Source: Sphaerochaetaceae bacterium | GTDB taxonomy: Bacteria; Spirochaetota; Spirochaetia; Sphaerochaetales; Sphaerochaetaceae | Assembly: GCA_016302165.1 (NCBI GenBank) | Contig: JAEDOD010000016.1 | Location: 1-24,901, forward strand | Direction of reading: 5' to 3' | DNA length: 24,901 bases | Shown here: positions 1-7,125 of the stretch, piece after piece | Layout of the letters: each line of letters opens with the position of its first letter | How positions within the stretch are numbered: the first letter of the stretch is position 1 | Notes under the pieces: model-generated | Seen by the model: the letters and a program-made list of their open reading frames with translations, nothing else | Told to the model about the DNA's origin: nothing | Databases searched by the model: none | Position numbers and translations under genes: made by a program

Positions 1-51
1 GTGGACGGCATAGAGGTCTGGAAAGACGCCTTCTCTTCTGCCCTGGACTAA
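1..51 (+). CDS. C-terminal end of an unidentified protein (partial)
   Basis: From base 1 the frame reads 16 codons (VDGIEVWKDAFSSALD) and then TAA at 49-51. The gene begins outside the window. It is supported by the perfect plus-strand intrinsic terminator that starts 24 bases after the stop. Sixteen residues are too few to name a family. Confidence 0.55.
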   Translation: MDGIEVWKDAFSSALD

Positions 52-74
52 TACAAAATAAGAGTAACCACACC

Positions 75-112
75 GCTTTCCCGGTTTCCATAGTGGGCCG
101 GGAAAGCTTTTT
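75..112 (+). terminator. Rho-independent terminator of the left-edge plus-strand gene
   Basis: GCTTTCCCGG (75-84) and CCGGGAAAGC (98-107) form a perfect 10-bp stem with a 13-base loop, followed directly by TTTTT (108-112). Read on minus, the hairpin has no T tract after it, so it would not clearly terminate the convergent azl transcript. The 58 bases from here to the azlD stop contain nothing else I recognise. Confidence 0.85.
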
Positions 113-170
113 GTTTCCTTCTTCATCCTTTCTGCTTCCAAAGTAGAAGAGGGCACAATAAAGAAAAGGT

Positions 171-497
171 TCAGACAAAGACCACCTGTATAAGGAACAT
201 ATAGAAGAGAGTTCCCAGGAGAATGGAGAGAAGAGTATTCTTCCTCCACTTGTAGGCTATGGCTGTAAGGGCCACGCCTAAAGCTTCTCCAAGACCAAAA
301 GGATAGGAAGAAAGATCCACATCCTTCAGACAATAGACCAAGAGAAGCCCGAACACAGCTCCAGGAAGGGCACGGCCCAAGTATTCCACAGCCTTGGGAA
401 CCTTCTTTCCAGAGAAGACTACGAAGGGAGAGAATCTTGTGATCAGAGTGGCTAAGGCTGCCACCACTATGGTGATAAGCTGTTGGAGAAGAGTCAT
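171..497 (-). CDS. azlD: AzlD-family branched-chain amino acid export subunit
   Basis: This 108-residue membrane protein has about four hydrophobic segments (roughly residues 5-25, 43-57, 68-83 and 88-107). The early TRFSPF motif and the small size are typical of AzlD. AzlD partners the larger AzlC in the inner membrane, and characterised pairs export branched-chain amino acids or analogues. The azlC-like gene lies immediately upstream and ends 15 bases before this ATG. The gap carries a good Shine-Dalgarno (GGGAGGA), so the two are co-transcribed. Substrate is inferred from the family only. No terminator is visible after the stop on this strand. Confidence 0.85.
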   Translation of the reverse strand: MTLLQQLITIVVAALATLITRFSPFVVFSGKKVPKAVEYLGRALPGAVFGLLLVYCLKDVDLSSYPFGLGEALGVALTAIAYKWRKNTLLSILLGTLFYMFLIQVVFV

Positions 498-512
498 AGA
501 TCCTCCCTTCTC

Positions 513-1199
513 TCAATAGAGGCTCTGAATACAAAGAGAAAAAATAAGAATAAGGACCATGGAAGGAATAAGGAAGACGCTCTTACCGAAGACCACCAGA
601 GACAATGCTGTTGCCAAGATGCCAATAAGGCCAGGAATGCGGGAGCTTTTCTTCTCCATCTCTTTCAGGAATATGACAGTAAACATGGCTGTCATCACAA
701 ATTCCACTCCCCTTGAGTAATTGGAAAGGGTTCCTCCAAGAAGGGAGCCAAGAGTAACGGAAATGATCCAATAGCTTTGGTCAAGGAAGGAGACGAAGAA
801 CATGAAGAGTGTCTCATCCACTCCCTCCGGAGGCTCAGCACTGCAGTTTACAGAAAAGGTCTCGTCACACATGGAGTATATGAGATATGCCCCAATGATT
901 CCCTTGCCTCTATATTTATCCAGCATGGAAAGGCCATAGAAAAGATGACGGGCCTGCACCAAAAGGGAAAGGAAAAACACAATTAGGGGCTGGAAGGGAG
1001 CAAGAAGCATGGAGACCAGAAGGAATTCCAGGGAGCCTCCGAATACAAGGATGCTGGTAAGGGGAGCAAACCATATAGGAAGACCTGCAGAGCGGTGATA
1101 AATTCCATACCCCATGCCCAAGGCAATGAACCCTGCAAGGATCGGCAGAGTATTGGGAAAGGCTGCCTTAAGAGCAGGCAGAACGCGCTTATTCTTCAC
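513..1199 (-). CDS. azlC: AzlC-family branched-chain amino acid permease
   Basis: This 228-residue inner-membrane protein has the AzlC layout: an amphipathic N-terminus, then FPNTLPILAGFIALGMGYG, a conserved early region of the family, then further hydrophobic segments. The LVQARHLFYGLSM stretch near residue 80 and DETF near residue 112 are family hallmarks. The start is GTG at 1197-1199 with a moderate AGAAGG ribosome site. It forms the exporter with AzlD just downstream. The histidine kinase gene upstream ends 60 bases away with no convincing terminator between, so the exporter is probably read through from the regulator-kinase pair. The link to branched-chain amino acids is family knowledge. 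Confidence 0.87.
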   Translation of the reverse strand: MKNKRVLPALKAAFPNTLPILAGFIALGMGYGIYHRSAGLPIWFAPLTSILVFGGSLEFLLVSMLLAPFQPLIVFFLSLLVQARHLFYGLSMLDKYRGKGIIGAYLIYSMCDETFSVNCSAEPPEGVDETLFMFFVSFLDQSYWIISVTLGSLLGGTLSNYSRGVEFVMTAMFTVIFLKEMEKKSSRIPGLIGILATALSLVVFGKSVFLIPSMVLILIFSLCIQSLY

Positions 1200-1259
1200 T
1201 TTGATAACCTTCTGTTTCCTTGGATTCTACAAAGTGTATGATTATTCTTCAATCATGGT

Positions 1260-2315
1260 TCAGGAATTCTTTGGTAGAGTTATTGTGAAGGAGGAGCCTT
1301 TTCCTTCCTGGCTTTCCACTTCAATCTGTCCTTCTGTCATTTCCAGTATCCTCTTTACCAAAGCCAGCCCTAGGCCATTTCCTTCCGTCTTATGGGAAGT
1401 ATCACCCTGATAGAAACGGTCATAGATGTGACCTATTGCCAAGGGTGATATTCCACAGCCTGTATCGGCAACCACTACCTTGACTTCACTTTCCTCCTCC
1501 ATGAGGGAAACAGAGATCCTCCCTCCCCTATCAGTGAACTTCACAGCATTGGCAATAAGGTTATTCCAAGCCATATCCAACAGGTCTGGGTCAGAGGTGA
1601 TATACACATCGTCCTTTACATCAGCTTCAATTCCCACCCCCTTCTCTTCACACTTGTCTGCAAAGGAAAGAATGGAATCTGCAAGCCTGGCTGAAAGATC
1701 GAAGGATACGCTGCGGATTGAAATCTCCTGGTTCTCAAGCTTATTCAGGCGGAGTATGTTGGTCACAAGAAGAGAAAGCTTCCTGACACTCTTGAGAATC
1801 ATGGAAATCCTCTCCTTCCTTTCCTCTTCTGAAAGGGTTGGATCCTGAAGAATCTCACAATAGGCGGAAATGGTTGCAAGGGGAGTCTTAAGCTCATGGG
1901 ACACATTGGAGATGAAGTCCTTCTTCAGGGATTCGTTGCTTTCCAGCTCTGCAGCCATTCTATTGATGCCATCTATGATTTCATCATACTGGTTGAAAAG
2001 CTCAAGGGGATGGAAAGGCTCTATCCTGGTGGAGAAATCTCCACGGGTTATGGACTCCACTCCCTTCATTATCCTCTTTACCTGCCTTTTCTCCCCTAGG
2101 TATGAGCGAAGCAGATCCTGGGCTGTAAAGAGGAATGATAGAAAGATAATGTTGGAAAAGGTCAGGAGTGCCCTTCGCTTCATCATCTCTTCCGTCATAT
2201 TGAGACCATGGAAAAAGAGGAGCATGCTTATTCCCAGAATAAGAGAGCAACAGATGAAGGAACCAACAGAGTTGACTATAAATCTCACAAGCTGCTTTCT
2301 TGCCCTTTTCTTCAC
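1260..2315 (-). CDS. Sensor histidine kinase with minimal extracytoplasmic loop
   Basis: This is a 351-residue membrane kinase. Two hydrophobic segments (about 12-36 and 47-65) are separated by only about ten residues, so there is almost no external sensor. A HAMP-like linker follows (about 66-115), then the HisKA H-box SHELKTP with phospho-acceptor His140. The ATPase domain has an N-box (NNLIANA, 251-257), a G1 box (DTGCG, 284-288) and a G2 box (GNGLGLAL, 312-319). The start is GTG, overlapping the regulator's stop as GTGA, so the two are translationally coupled. The layout recalls intramembrane-sensing kinases that listen through a neighbouring membrane protein. AzlC/AzlD directly downstream are the obvious candidate partners, by inference. 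Confidence 0.92.
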   Translation of the reverse strand: MKKRARKQLVRFIVNSVGSFICCSLILGISMLLFFHGLNMTEEMMKRRALLTFSNIIFLSFLFTAQDLLRSYLGEKRQVKRIMKGVESITRGDFSTRIEPFHPLELFNQYDEIIDGINRMAAELESNESLKKDFISNVSHELKTPLATISAYCEILQDPTLSEEERKERISMILKSVRKLSLLVTNILRLNKLENQEISIRSVSFDLSARLADSILSFADKCEEKGVGIEADVKDDVYITSDPDLLDMAWNNLIANAVKFTDRGGRISVSLMEEESEVKVVVADTGCGISPLAIGHIYDRFYQGDTSHKTEGNGLGLALVKRILEMTEGQIEVESQEGKGSSFTITLPKNS

Positions 2316-2983
2316 AGAATCACCGCCTTATATCCCAGACCATGTACGGTCTGTATCTCGAAATCCTTGGATGAAGAGAACTTATCCCTAAGCTTTGTTA
2401 CATACACATCCACAGTTCTGGTGGATGAAGTGGTCTCGCTATCCCAGAACTCATCCATCAAGGCCTGCCTGGAGAATATCTTCTTCGGATAAGACAACAG
2501 TTTGAATACAATATCAAACTCCCTTTGAGTAAGGGAAATTTCAACTCCTGAAACATAGGCGCTTCTCTCCTCCCTGTCCAGAACAGTGTCGCCGATAACC
2601 AGCCTTTTCGACTGGGCGATTCCGGAGCGCCTAAGGATAGCCTTGATCCTCATCAAAAGCTCGTCCAGCTCGATGGGCTTCACCATATAGTCATCAATGC
2701 CCAGCTGAAAGCCTTTGTGCTTACTGGAAATATCATCCAAGGCAGAGATGAAGAGAAGAGGAATGTTTCTGTTTATGGCCCTGATATGGGAAGCGAACTG
2801 AAAGCCATCGGTACCTGGCATCATGATATCTGAAAGGATAAGATCATAGACCTGGGCATAGATCTTGTCGTAGGCTTCATCAGCTGTAGAAGCATAATCC
2901 ATCTCATATCCGGATCTTCCCAGATATGCAATGACAGCCTTTGAAAAATCCCTATCATCATCCACCAGAAGTATCTTGAACAT
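2312..2983 (-). CDS. OmpR/PhoB-family response regulator
   Basis: This 223-residue regulator has a receiver domain (about 1-118) with acidic pocket Asp8-Asp10, phospho-acceptor Asp52 in LILSDIMMPG, switch Ser80 and Lys102 in VKPIE. A winged-helix DNA-binding domain follows (about 125-223) and ends in the usual TVHGLGYKAV wing. The ATG has a strong GGAGGA site 4 bases upstream. It pairs with the kinase translated from the overlapping GTGA. The 368-base region upstream carries a large nested hairpin and a tandem repeat that may control or be bound by it. Target genes are not visible, apart from the likely self-operon and the azl genes. Confidence 0.93.
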   Translation of the reverse strand: MFKILLVDDDRDFSKAVIAYLGRSGYEMDYASTADEAYDKIYAQVYDLILSDIMMPGTDGFQFASHIRAINRNIPLLFISALDDISSKHKGFQLGIDDYMVKPIELDELLMRIKAILRRSGIAQSKRLVIGDTVLDREERSAYVSGVEISLTQREFDIVFKLLSYPKKIFSRQALMDEFWDSETTSSTRTVDVYVTKLRDKFSSSKDFEIQTVHGLGYKAVIL

Positions 2984-3017
2984 TTATCCTCCGTCCTAAT
3001 GATACACCAAAGCAAGG

Positions 3018-3094
3018 GAAACAAAAAGAAATGTCCGGATTGGGATCACTTTCCGATGGCAAAAAGAGAAAGGATTCATCCCTGGTCCGGACAT
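3018..3094 (-). promoter_or_regulatory. Nested hairpin with U-rich tail in the regulator leader
   Basis: Read on minus, ATGTCCGGA (3094-3086) pairs with TCCGGACAT (3039-3031), 9 bp. Inside lie GGGAT/ATCCC (3082-3078 with 3046-3042) and CTTTC/GAAAG (3072-3068 with 3053-3049), giving a long imperfect stem. A U-rich tail (3030-3018: TTTCTTTTTGTTT) follows. It sits 35-111 bases upstream of the response-regulator ATG. It could be an attenuator in a long leader, or a plain terminator protecting the regulator from upstream transcription. Nothing resembles a riboswitch class I know. Confidence 0.5.
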
Positions 3095-3125
3095 CTCCCT
3101 GGGAAGGCAGATTCCCACTTGATAC

Positions 3126-3185
3126 ATGTTGATGGCAACATCAGTAGAATAAGGTTAGACTATATTTGTTAAAGAATTGTAAAGG
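3126..3185. promoter_or_regulatory. Short dyad and tandem repeat upstream of the regulator
   Basis: ATGTTG-ATGG-CAACAT (3126-3141) is a perfect 6-bp dyad. Nearby TTGTTAAAG (3166-3174) and TTGTAAAGG (3177-3185) form near-direct repeats with an 11-base step, the spacing usual for OmpR-family regulator boxes. On minus a TATAGT (3164-3159) could be a -10, but no good -35 sits at the right distance. Binding-site and promoter roles are tentative. Confidence 0.25.
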
Positions 3186-3190
3186 AGAGA

Positions 3191-3228
3191 GAAAAAAATG
3201 GCGACCTTCCTTATGGGGGCTGAAGGTC
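3191..3228 (-). terminator. Probable minus-strand intrinsic terminator
   Basis: CGACCTTC (3201-3208) and GAAGGTCG (3221-3228) make an 8-bp stem with a 12-base loop. On minus it is followed by CCA and seven Ts (3197-3191). The only upstream minus-strand gene is the histidine kinase ending at 3844. This hairpin would therefore end a transcript that has run antisense through the whole phosphodiesterase gene. On plus the run after the hairpin is weak (actttctt). Confidence 0.55.
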
Positions 3229-3351
3229 GTCACTTTCTTGGGGAGATCATTTTCGCTATAGTGTCGTCAAGGTTTGCCTTTGACAATCTCAGTATTACAT
3301 GTCATTTTGTGGCAGTGATACAGACAATATGTAGTTTATAAGGAGATTCAC

Positions 3352-3879
3352 ATGAGAATACTGATATTCTCCGACCTTCACGGAGATTATAAGAGAGCTG
3401 AAGAAATCAAGGCCATCTGGGACAAGGGAGATTTTGACTCCATCTTCCTTCTTGGAGATATTCTATACCATGGACCAAGAAACGATCTTCCACCCTTCTA
3501 CTGCCCAAAGAAAGTAATCCCGATCCTATCTGAACTGAAGGATTACATAACAGCTGTAAGAGGAAACTGCGATGCGGAAGTGGACCAGATGGTGCTTCCC
3601 TTCAATATTCTTGACGAAAGAAAGATTGTGGAGGTGGATGGCAGGAGAATTCTTCTCCACCATGGCCACCACGAAACAGACACATCCACAGTCTCTGTGG
3701 TAATGAGCGGCCACACACATGTTCCTGTACTGGAAGAAAAGGATGGTGTCTTATACCTGAATCCAGGCTCCACCACCATTCCAAAGAATGGCTCCAGGCC
3801 ATCCTACGCTGTCTGGGACAACGGCAGAATTTCAATCATCGGCCTAGACGACGGACACATAGTCAAGGAATGGAAATAG
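3352..3879 (+). CDS. yfcE: YfcE-type metallophosphodiesterase
   Basis: This 175-residue calcineurin-fold phosphoesterase has its metal-site residues in order: Asp8/His10 in FSDLHGD, Asp36 in LLGDILYHGPRN, Asn72 in VRGNCDAEVDQM, the HHGHH cluster at 103-107, and the His121/His123 pair in SGHTHVP, followed by LNPGSTTIPK. The GDxLxHGPRN and GNCDxEVDQM signatures are specific to the YfcE group, a manganese-dependent cytosolic phosphodiesterase in E. coli with unclear natural substrate. It is slightly shorter than E. coli YfcE (184) because the loop before GHTH is trimmed. An AAGGAG site precedes the ATG. A TTGACA lies at 3279-3284 but has no convincing -10. The last 36 bases overlap the convergent kinase gene. 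Confidence 0.92.
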   Translation: MRILIFSDLHGDYKRAEEIKAIWDKGDFDSIFLLGDILYHGPRNDLPPFYCPKKVIPILSELKDYITAVRGNCDAEVDQMVLPFNILDERKIVEVDGRRILLHHGHHETDTSTVSVVMSGHTHVPVLEEKDGVLYLNPGSTTIPKNGSRPSYAVWDNGRISIIGLDDGHIVKEWK

Positions 3880-5364
3880 CATCTCCACATATACTTTCCC
3901 ATTTTCCTCCCAGATGGATACCTTTCCTCTATGAAGCTCCATGATCTGGTACACTATGGAAAGACCAAGACCGCTTCCACCCTGGGTTCTTGATGAGTCT
4001 CCCCTTGCCCATGGCTCGAAGAACTGTGGAAGAGGATCAGGAAGCTTTCCTTCGTTCTCCACCAGAATGGAAAGGTATTCATCCTTCATTTCAGTCCTGA
4101 TAATAGGCTTCCTGGTTCCCATTCTATATTCCATGGCATTCTTGAACACTTCCTTAAGGGCTCTGGAAAGAAGTGAGGAATCTGCATAGACCACAGTATC
4201 TGCGTCAACTTGGCATGTAACATCTGAATTCATGGATATCAGCACATCAATGACCTCAGAAAGGAGATTGATCTCCTTCTTGCTGCACTTTGCATCAGGG
4301 GAAAGAAGGTAGGAATAGTAGGCTACGCTGGCTATTCTGGACATCAATGTGTCATTTTCCTTCTTCAGGGCGGCAATGGTCTCATTGTTCACAGGGAACA
4401 TTCCATCCTGGATTCCTTCAAGGATCATGTTCATTCCTGTTACAGGAGTATTAAGGTCATGGGATATGTTCCTGATCCACTCCTTTCTGGAGGCGGAGTG
4501 ACGTGACAGGTCCTTGCCCAAGGCCTCAATGGAGTTTCCGATCTGCCTATATTCCTCAATCTTCGTAGGAGGAAGCTTCACGTCAAACTGGCCTTTGGAA
4601 AGCTTTGCCAAAGCGTCCTCCACATTCTTTACATTCTTTTCCGTCCTCTTCGACACCAGGTATGCCAATACAAAGGCCAGGACCAGAGCCAAAGGAACAG
4701 CATAGACCAGGACCTTATATACTTCCCTAAGGATGAACTTGGTGGGAGTGTAGTAGTCCACGGAAAACACCAGTACATCCAGGTATGCAGCCAGCAATCC
4801 GTTGATATAAACTTCTATGGTTCCTGCAACATCTGAGCGTGTAATGGATGAAGGATAGGTTACTGTCACCTTTCCTGTGTTTCCTGTGGCAGAGAAGGAA
4901 GCGTCAGATATCACCATGCCGAAAGGATCCTGGATAGTAATGTCCAGCCTATACTTCGGAGCGTCCACCTCCAGCTTCCTTCCACCATTATCTGTGGTGG
5001 TGGCAGAAGTGTGCCCCATAAGGATAAGAGTGTCATTGACAGCTGAGGTGACCTGAGGAATAAGCTTGCCCCTTCCAGACTGGCCGAAGGTTATCATATG
5101 GCCACCTTCGCTGGAACGGAGGATGAATCCTGAAATTCTCTCCGACACATTGGAGAAGAGATAATCGTATATACTCTTTGTTCCTGTGAAATCTGCATTC
5201 TTCAGACCTGTATCCACATTTTCAGCAAACTCATCGAACACCTGGCTTGACCAGATGTATACAAGGGATTGTGAAAACAGTGAAATGCACACCAGCTGGA
5301 AAAGCGTGGCGGCAAACACTATAAGCATTATGGATAGAAACAGTCTGAAGAATTGCCTGTGCAC
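3844..5364 (-). CDS. Sensor histidine kinase with large extracytoplasmic sensor domain
   Basis: This 506-residue membrane kinase has TM1 at about 9-31, an extracytoplasmic region of about 180 residues (32-210) and TM2 at about 216-238. A HAMP-like linker follows (239-290), then the H-box NISHDLNTPV with His302. The ATPase domain has an N-box around Asn409 and a G2 box GGSGLGLSI (462-470). The G1 box is relaxed (ENEGKLPDP), as in several PhoR/PhoQ-like kinases. The sensor region matches no domain I can name. The start is GTG directly abutting the regulator's TAA with no gap, so the pair is translationally coupled. Its 3' end overlaps the convergent phosphodiesterase gene by 36 bases. Confidence 0.92.
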   Translation of the reverse strand: MHRQFFRLFLSIMLIVFAATLFQLVCISLFSQSLVYIWSSQVFDEFAENVDTGLKNADFTGTKSIYDYLFSNVSERISGFILRSSEGGHMITFGQSGRGKLIPQVTSAVNDTLILMGHTSATTTDNGGRKLEVDAPKYRLDITIQDPFGMVISDASFSATGNTGKVTVTYPSSITRSDVAGTIEVYINGLLAAYLDVLVFSVDYYTPTKFILREVYKVLVYAVPLALVLAFVLAYLVSKRTEKNVKNVEDALAKLSKGQFDVKLPPTKIEEYRQIGNSIEALGKDLSRHSASRKEWIRNISHDLNTPVTGMNMILEGIQDGMFPVNNETIAALKKENDTLMSRIASVAYYSYLLSPDAKCSKKEINLLSEVIDVLISMNSDVTCQVDADTVVYADSSLLSRALKEVFKNAMEYRMGTRKPIIRTEMKDEYLSILVENEGKLPDPLPQFFEPWARGDSSRTQGGSGLGLSIVYQIMELHRGKVSIWEENGKVYVEMLFPFLDYVSVV

Positions 5365-6057
5365 TTATGCCTTCTTTCCGGAGAATCTGTATCCGTAGCC
5401 TCTTACAGTATCAATCCAGTTTCCTGGCCTCAGCTTGGTACGGATATTCTTGATGTGGGTATCCACCACCCTTTCATAGCTTTCGAAGGAGTAGTCGAAG
5501 CACTCTTCAAGAATCTGTGCCCTGGTAATGAGATTCGGAGCATTGGTCACCAGATACAGTACAATCCTCCATTCTGCAGCAGTAAGATTGATCTTCTCTC
5601 CATTGACCTCTATTTCATGGATATCTTCATCTATGAGGATTGTATTGTCTCCATCCACATATCTGTACTGGTTCTTCTTCTCCTCTCCATGCTCATCTAT
5701 CCTTCTGAAGAGGGCTTCCATCCTCAGCACCAGCTCCTTAAGGCTGAAAGGCTTGGTGATGTAGTCATCTGCACCCAGCTCGAAGCCCAGGATCCTGTCG
5801 CTTTCGTCGACTCTTGCTGTCAGGAAGATTACAGGAAGACGGGGAGACTTGGCTTTCATCTCCTTGACGAATGCAAAACCGTCTCCGTCAGGAAGCATCA
5901 CATCCTGGATCAGGAGATCAGGAACCCTTTTCTGAAATCCCTGGGAAGCATCTGCAATGCACTTGAAGCCTTCCGCTTCATATCCGGAAAGGGATAGGTA
6001 CTGGACGACACCGCTTCTGATGACCTCGTGGTCTTCCACAACATAAACAAGTTTCAT
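5365..6057 (-). CDS. OmpR/PhoB-family response regulator
   Basis: Starting at MKLVYVVEDHE, this 230-residue regulator carries the acidic pair Glu8/Asp9, phospho-acceptor Asp52 in LLIQDVMLPDGDG, Thr80 and Lys102 in ITKPF. These numbers match the other regulator in the window exactly. The C-terminal winged helix ends in DTVRGYGYRFSG. The frame stays open up to a TTG at 6099 and another ATG lies at 6063. None of the starts has a good ribosome site, and I chose 6057 from family alignment. It follows the lipoprotein phosphoesterase gene by about 78 bases and is the cognate partner of the kinase whose GTG abuts its stop. Confidence 0.9.
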   Translation of the reverse strand: MKLVYVVEDHEVIRSGVVQYLSLSGYEAEGFKCIADASQGFQKRVPDLLIQDVMLPDGDGFAFVKEMKAKSPRLPVIFLTARVDESDRILGFELGADDYITKPFSLKELVLRMEALFRRIDEHGEEKKNQYRYVDGDNTILIDEDIHEIEVNGEKINLTAAEWRIVLYLVTNAPNLITRAQILEECFDYSFESYERVVDTHIKNIRTKLRPGNWIDTVRGYGYRFSGKKA

Positions 6058-6135
6058 ACTCATAAGGAAAATGGTGTGCCCAAATTCCCTCTTTTTCAAG
6101 TAATTGCCGTGGAAATATATAAAAACTACAACTTT

Positions 6136-7125
6136 CTACTTGGCCTTAATGGTCCAGGTCCTCCCCACTTCCCCGCTTTCGCCTCTGATTCCATTGATGG
6201 TGATGATATTCCTATCTTCATCAATGGATATTGTGTACCACCAGGCTGTGGATTCAAAGGGACTGGTGGCGCTATGGTAGGAGGCTCCTGTAAACTCAGT
6301 GTATGATGAGCCGTCACCATAGAGTACATTTCCCTTGTGGTAGTGACCTGTCAGCACCAATGAGACTTTTCCCTTTTCCATGATCTTCATGAATCTTGCG
6401 GCCTCCCCTTCATCTGCTGAGCCGAAGAGTATCAAAGATGGGTCCAGATTCCCTCCACTAAGGATATTCTCATGTGTCACTACTATTCTGTATCGGCTTC
6501 TGTCTTTGTCGAGAGCCTCAGAAAGCCACTTGAGAAGAGTGGAGGAGAAGGTTCTGGAGGAGTTATCCAGGATATATACGGAAAGGAACTCCTCGCCGCT
6601 ACTTCTCTTCACCACATATCGCCCTATGGTGTTGATTGTGTCTCCCTCTTCATTTATCTCCAGACCTTCAAGAAGCTTCTCTGCATATGTCATATGGTTT
6701 CCTGTGTCAAAGACGGAGCCATACCAGAAGGAGGCCACGTCCTCAGCCCTGTAGTTATAGGGATGCCAGTCATGGTTGCCGAGAGTCTCCAGATACATGG
6801 AGTTCTGGAAGCTGGTAAGTCTACCAAGCATATTCAGGAGGTCTTCAGATATTGCTCCGTCATCTGCCATATCTCCACCGGAGATTATGAGAGGATAGTC
6901 CTTCTTTTCCAGGAAGGAGAAGAAGTTTTCGTCGTAGCGCTTTATTCCATCAACTGTATTCTCCCTTCCCACATGCATATCTGTGAAGAAAACAATCTCG
7001 CTTTCATCTGAGACTATGGTCTTGGCTTCAAGAAATGGGTTTGATGAGAAATACAGGCCGCTTTCAGGAAGACGGCAGGAAACAAAGATAAGGCAGAAGA
7101 TGAAAAGGAGAGATATTCTTCTCAT
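6136..7125 (-). CDS. Metallophosphoesterase lipoprotein
   Basis: This 329-residue calcineurin-like phosphoesterase has an export signal: positive MRR, hydrophobic core, then FVSC with Cys17 as the likely lipidation site. The -3 Phe is unusual elsewhere but tolerated in spirochaete lipoboxes. The metal motifs are complete: Asp49/His51 (FFTDMHVG), Asp85 (SGGDMADDG), Asn117-His118-Asp119 (LGNHDW), His218 (VVTHEN) and His261/His263 (TGHYHKG). It should therefore be an active phosphatase or phosphodiesterase anchored outside the cytoplasm. ATG overlaps the stop of the preceding barrel-like gene as ATGA, with GAGAGGTG as ribosome site. The substrate is unknown; released nucleotides or envelope phosphoesters are possibilities. 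Confidence 0.85.
   Translation of the reverse strand: MRRISLLFIFCLIFVSCRLPESGLYFSSNPFLEAKTIVSDESEIVFFTDMHVGRENTVDGIKRYDENFFSFLEKKDYPLIISGGDMADDGAISEDLLNMLGRLTSFQNSMYLETLGNHDWHPYNYRAEDVASFWYGSVFDTGNHMTYAEKLLEGLEINEEGDTINTIGRYVVKRSSGEEFLSVYILDNSSRTFSSTLLKWLSEALDKDRSRYRIVVTHENILSGGNLDPSLILFGSADEGEAARFMKIMEKGKVSLVLTGHYHKGNVLYGDGSSYTEFTGASYHSATSPFESTAWWYTISIDEDRNIITINGIRGESGEVGRTWTIKAK

Noticed and set aside
1238..1256. ATGATT/AATCAT inverted repeat between the kinase and azlC as a terminator
   Set aside because: The stem is only 6 AT-rich pairs and no T run follows on the minus strand, so read-through into azlC is more likely.
3031..3094. Known riboswitch upstream of the regulator
   Set aside because: I can match no class-specific core sequence; only a long imperfect hairpin and U-rich tail are visible.
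5353..5997. A 214-codon plus-strand open frame
   Set aside because: It lies wholly opposite the response-regulator gene, whose receiver and winged-helix motifs are intact. The plus-strand translation has no recognisable domain or ribosome site.
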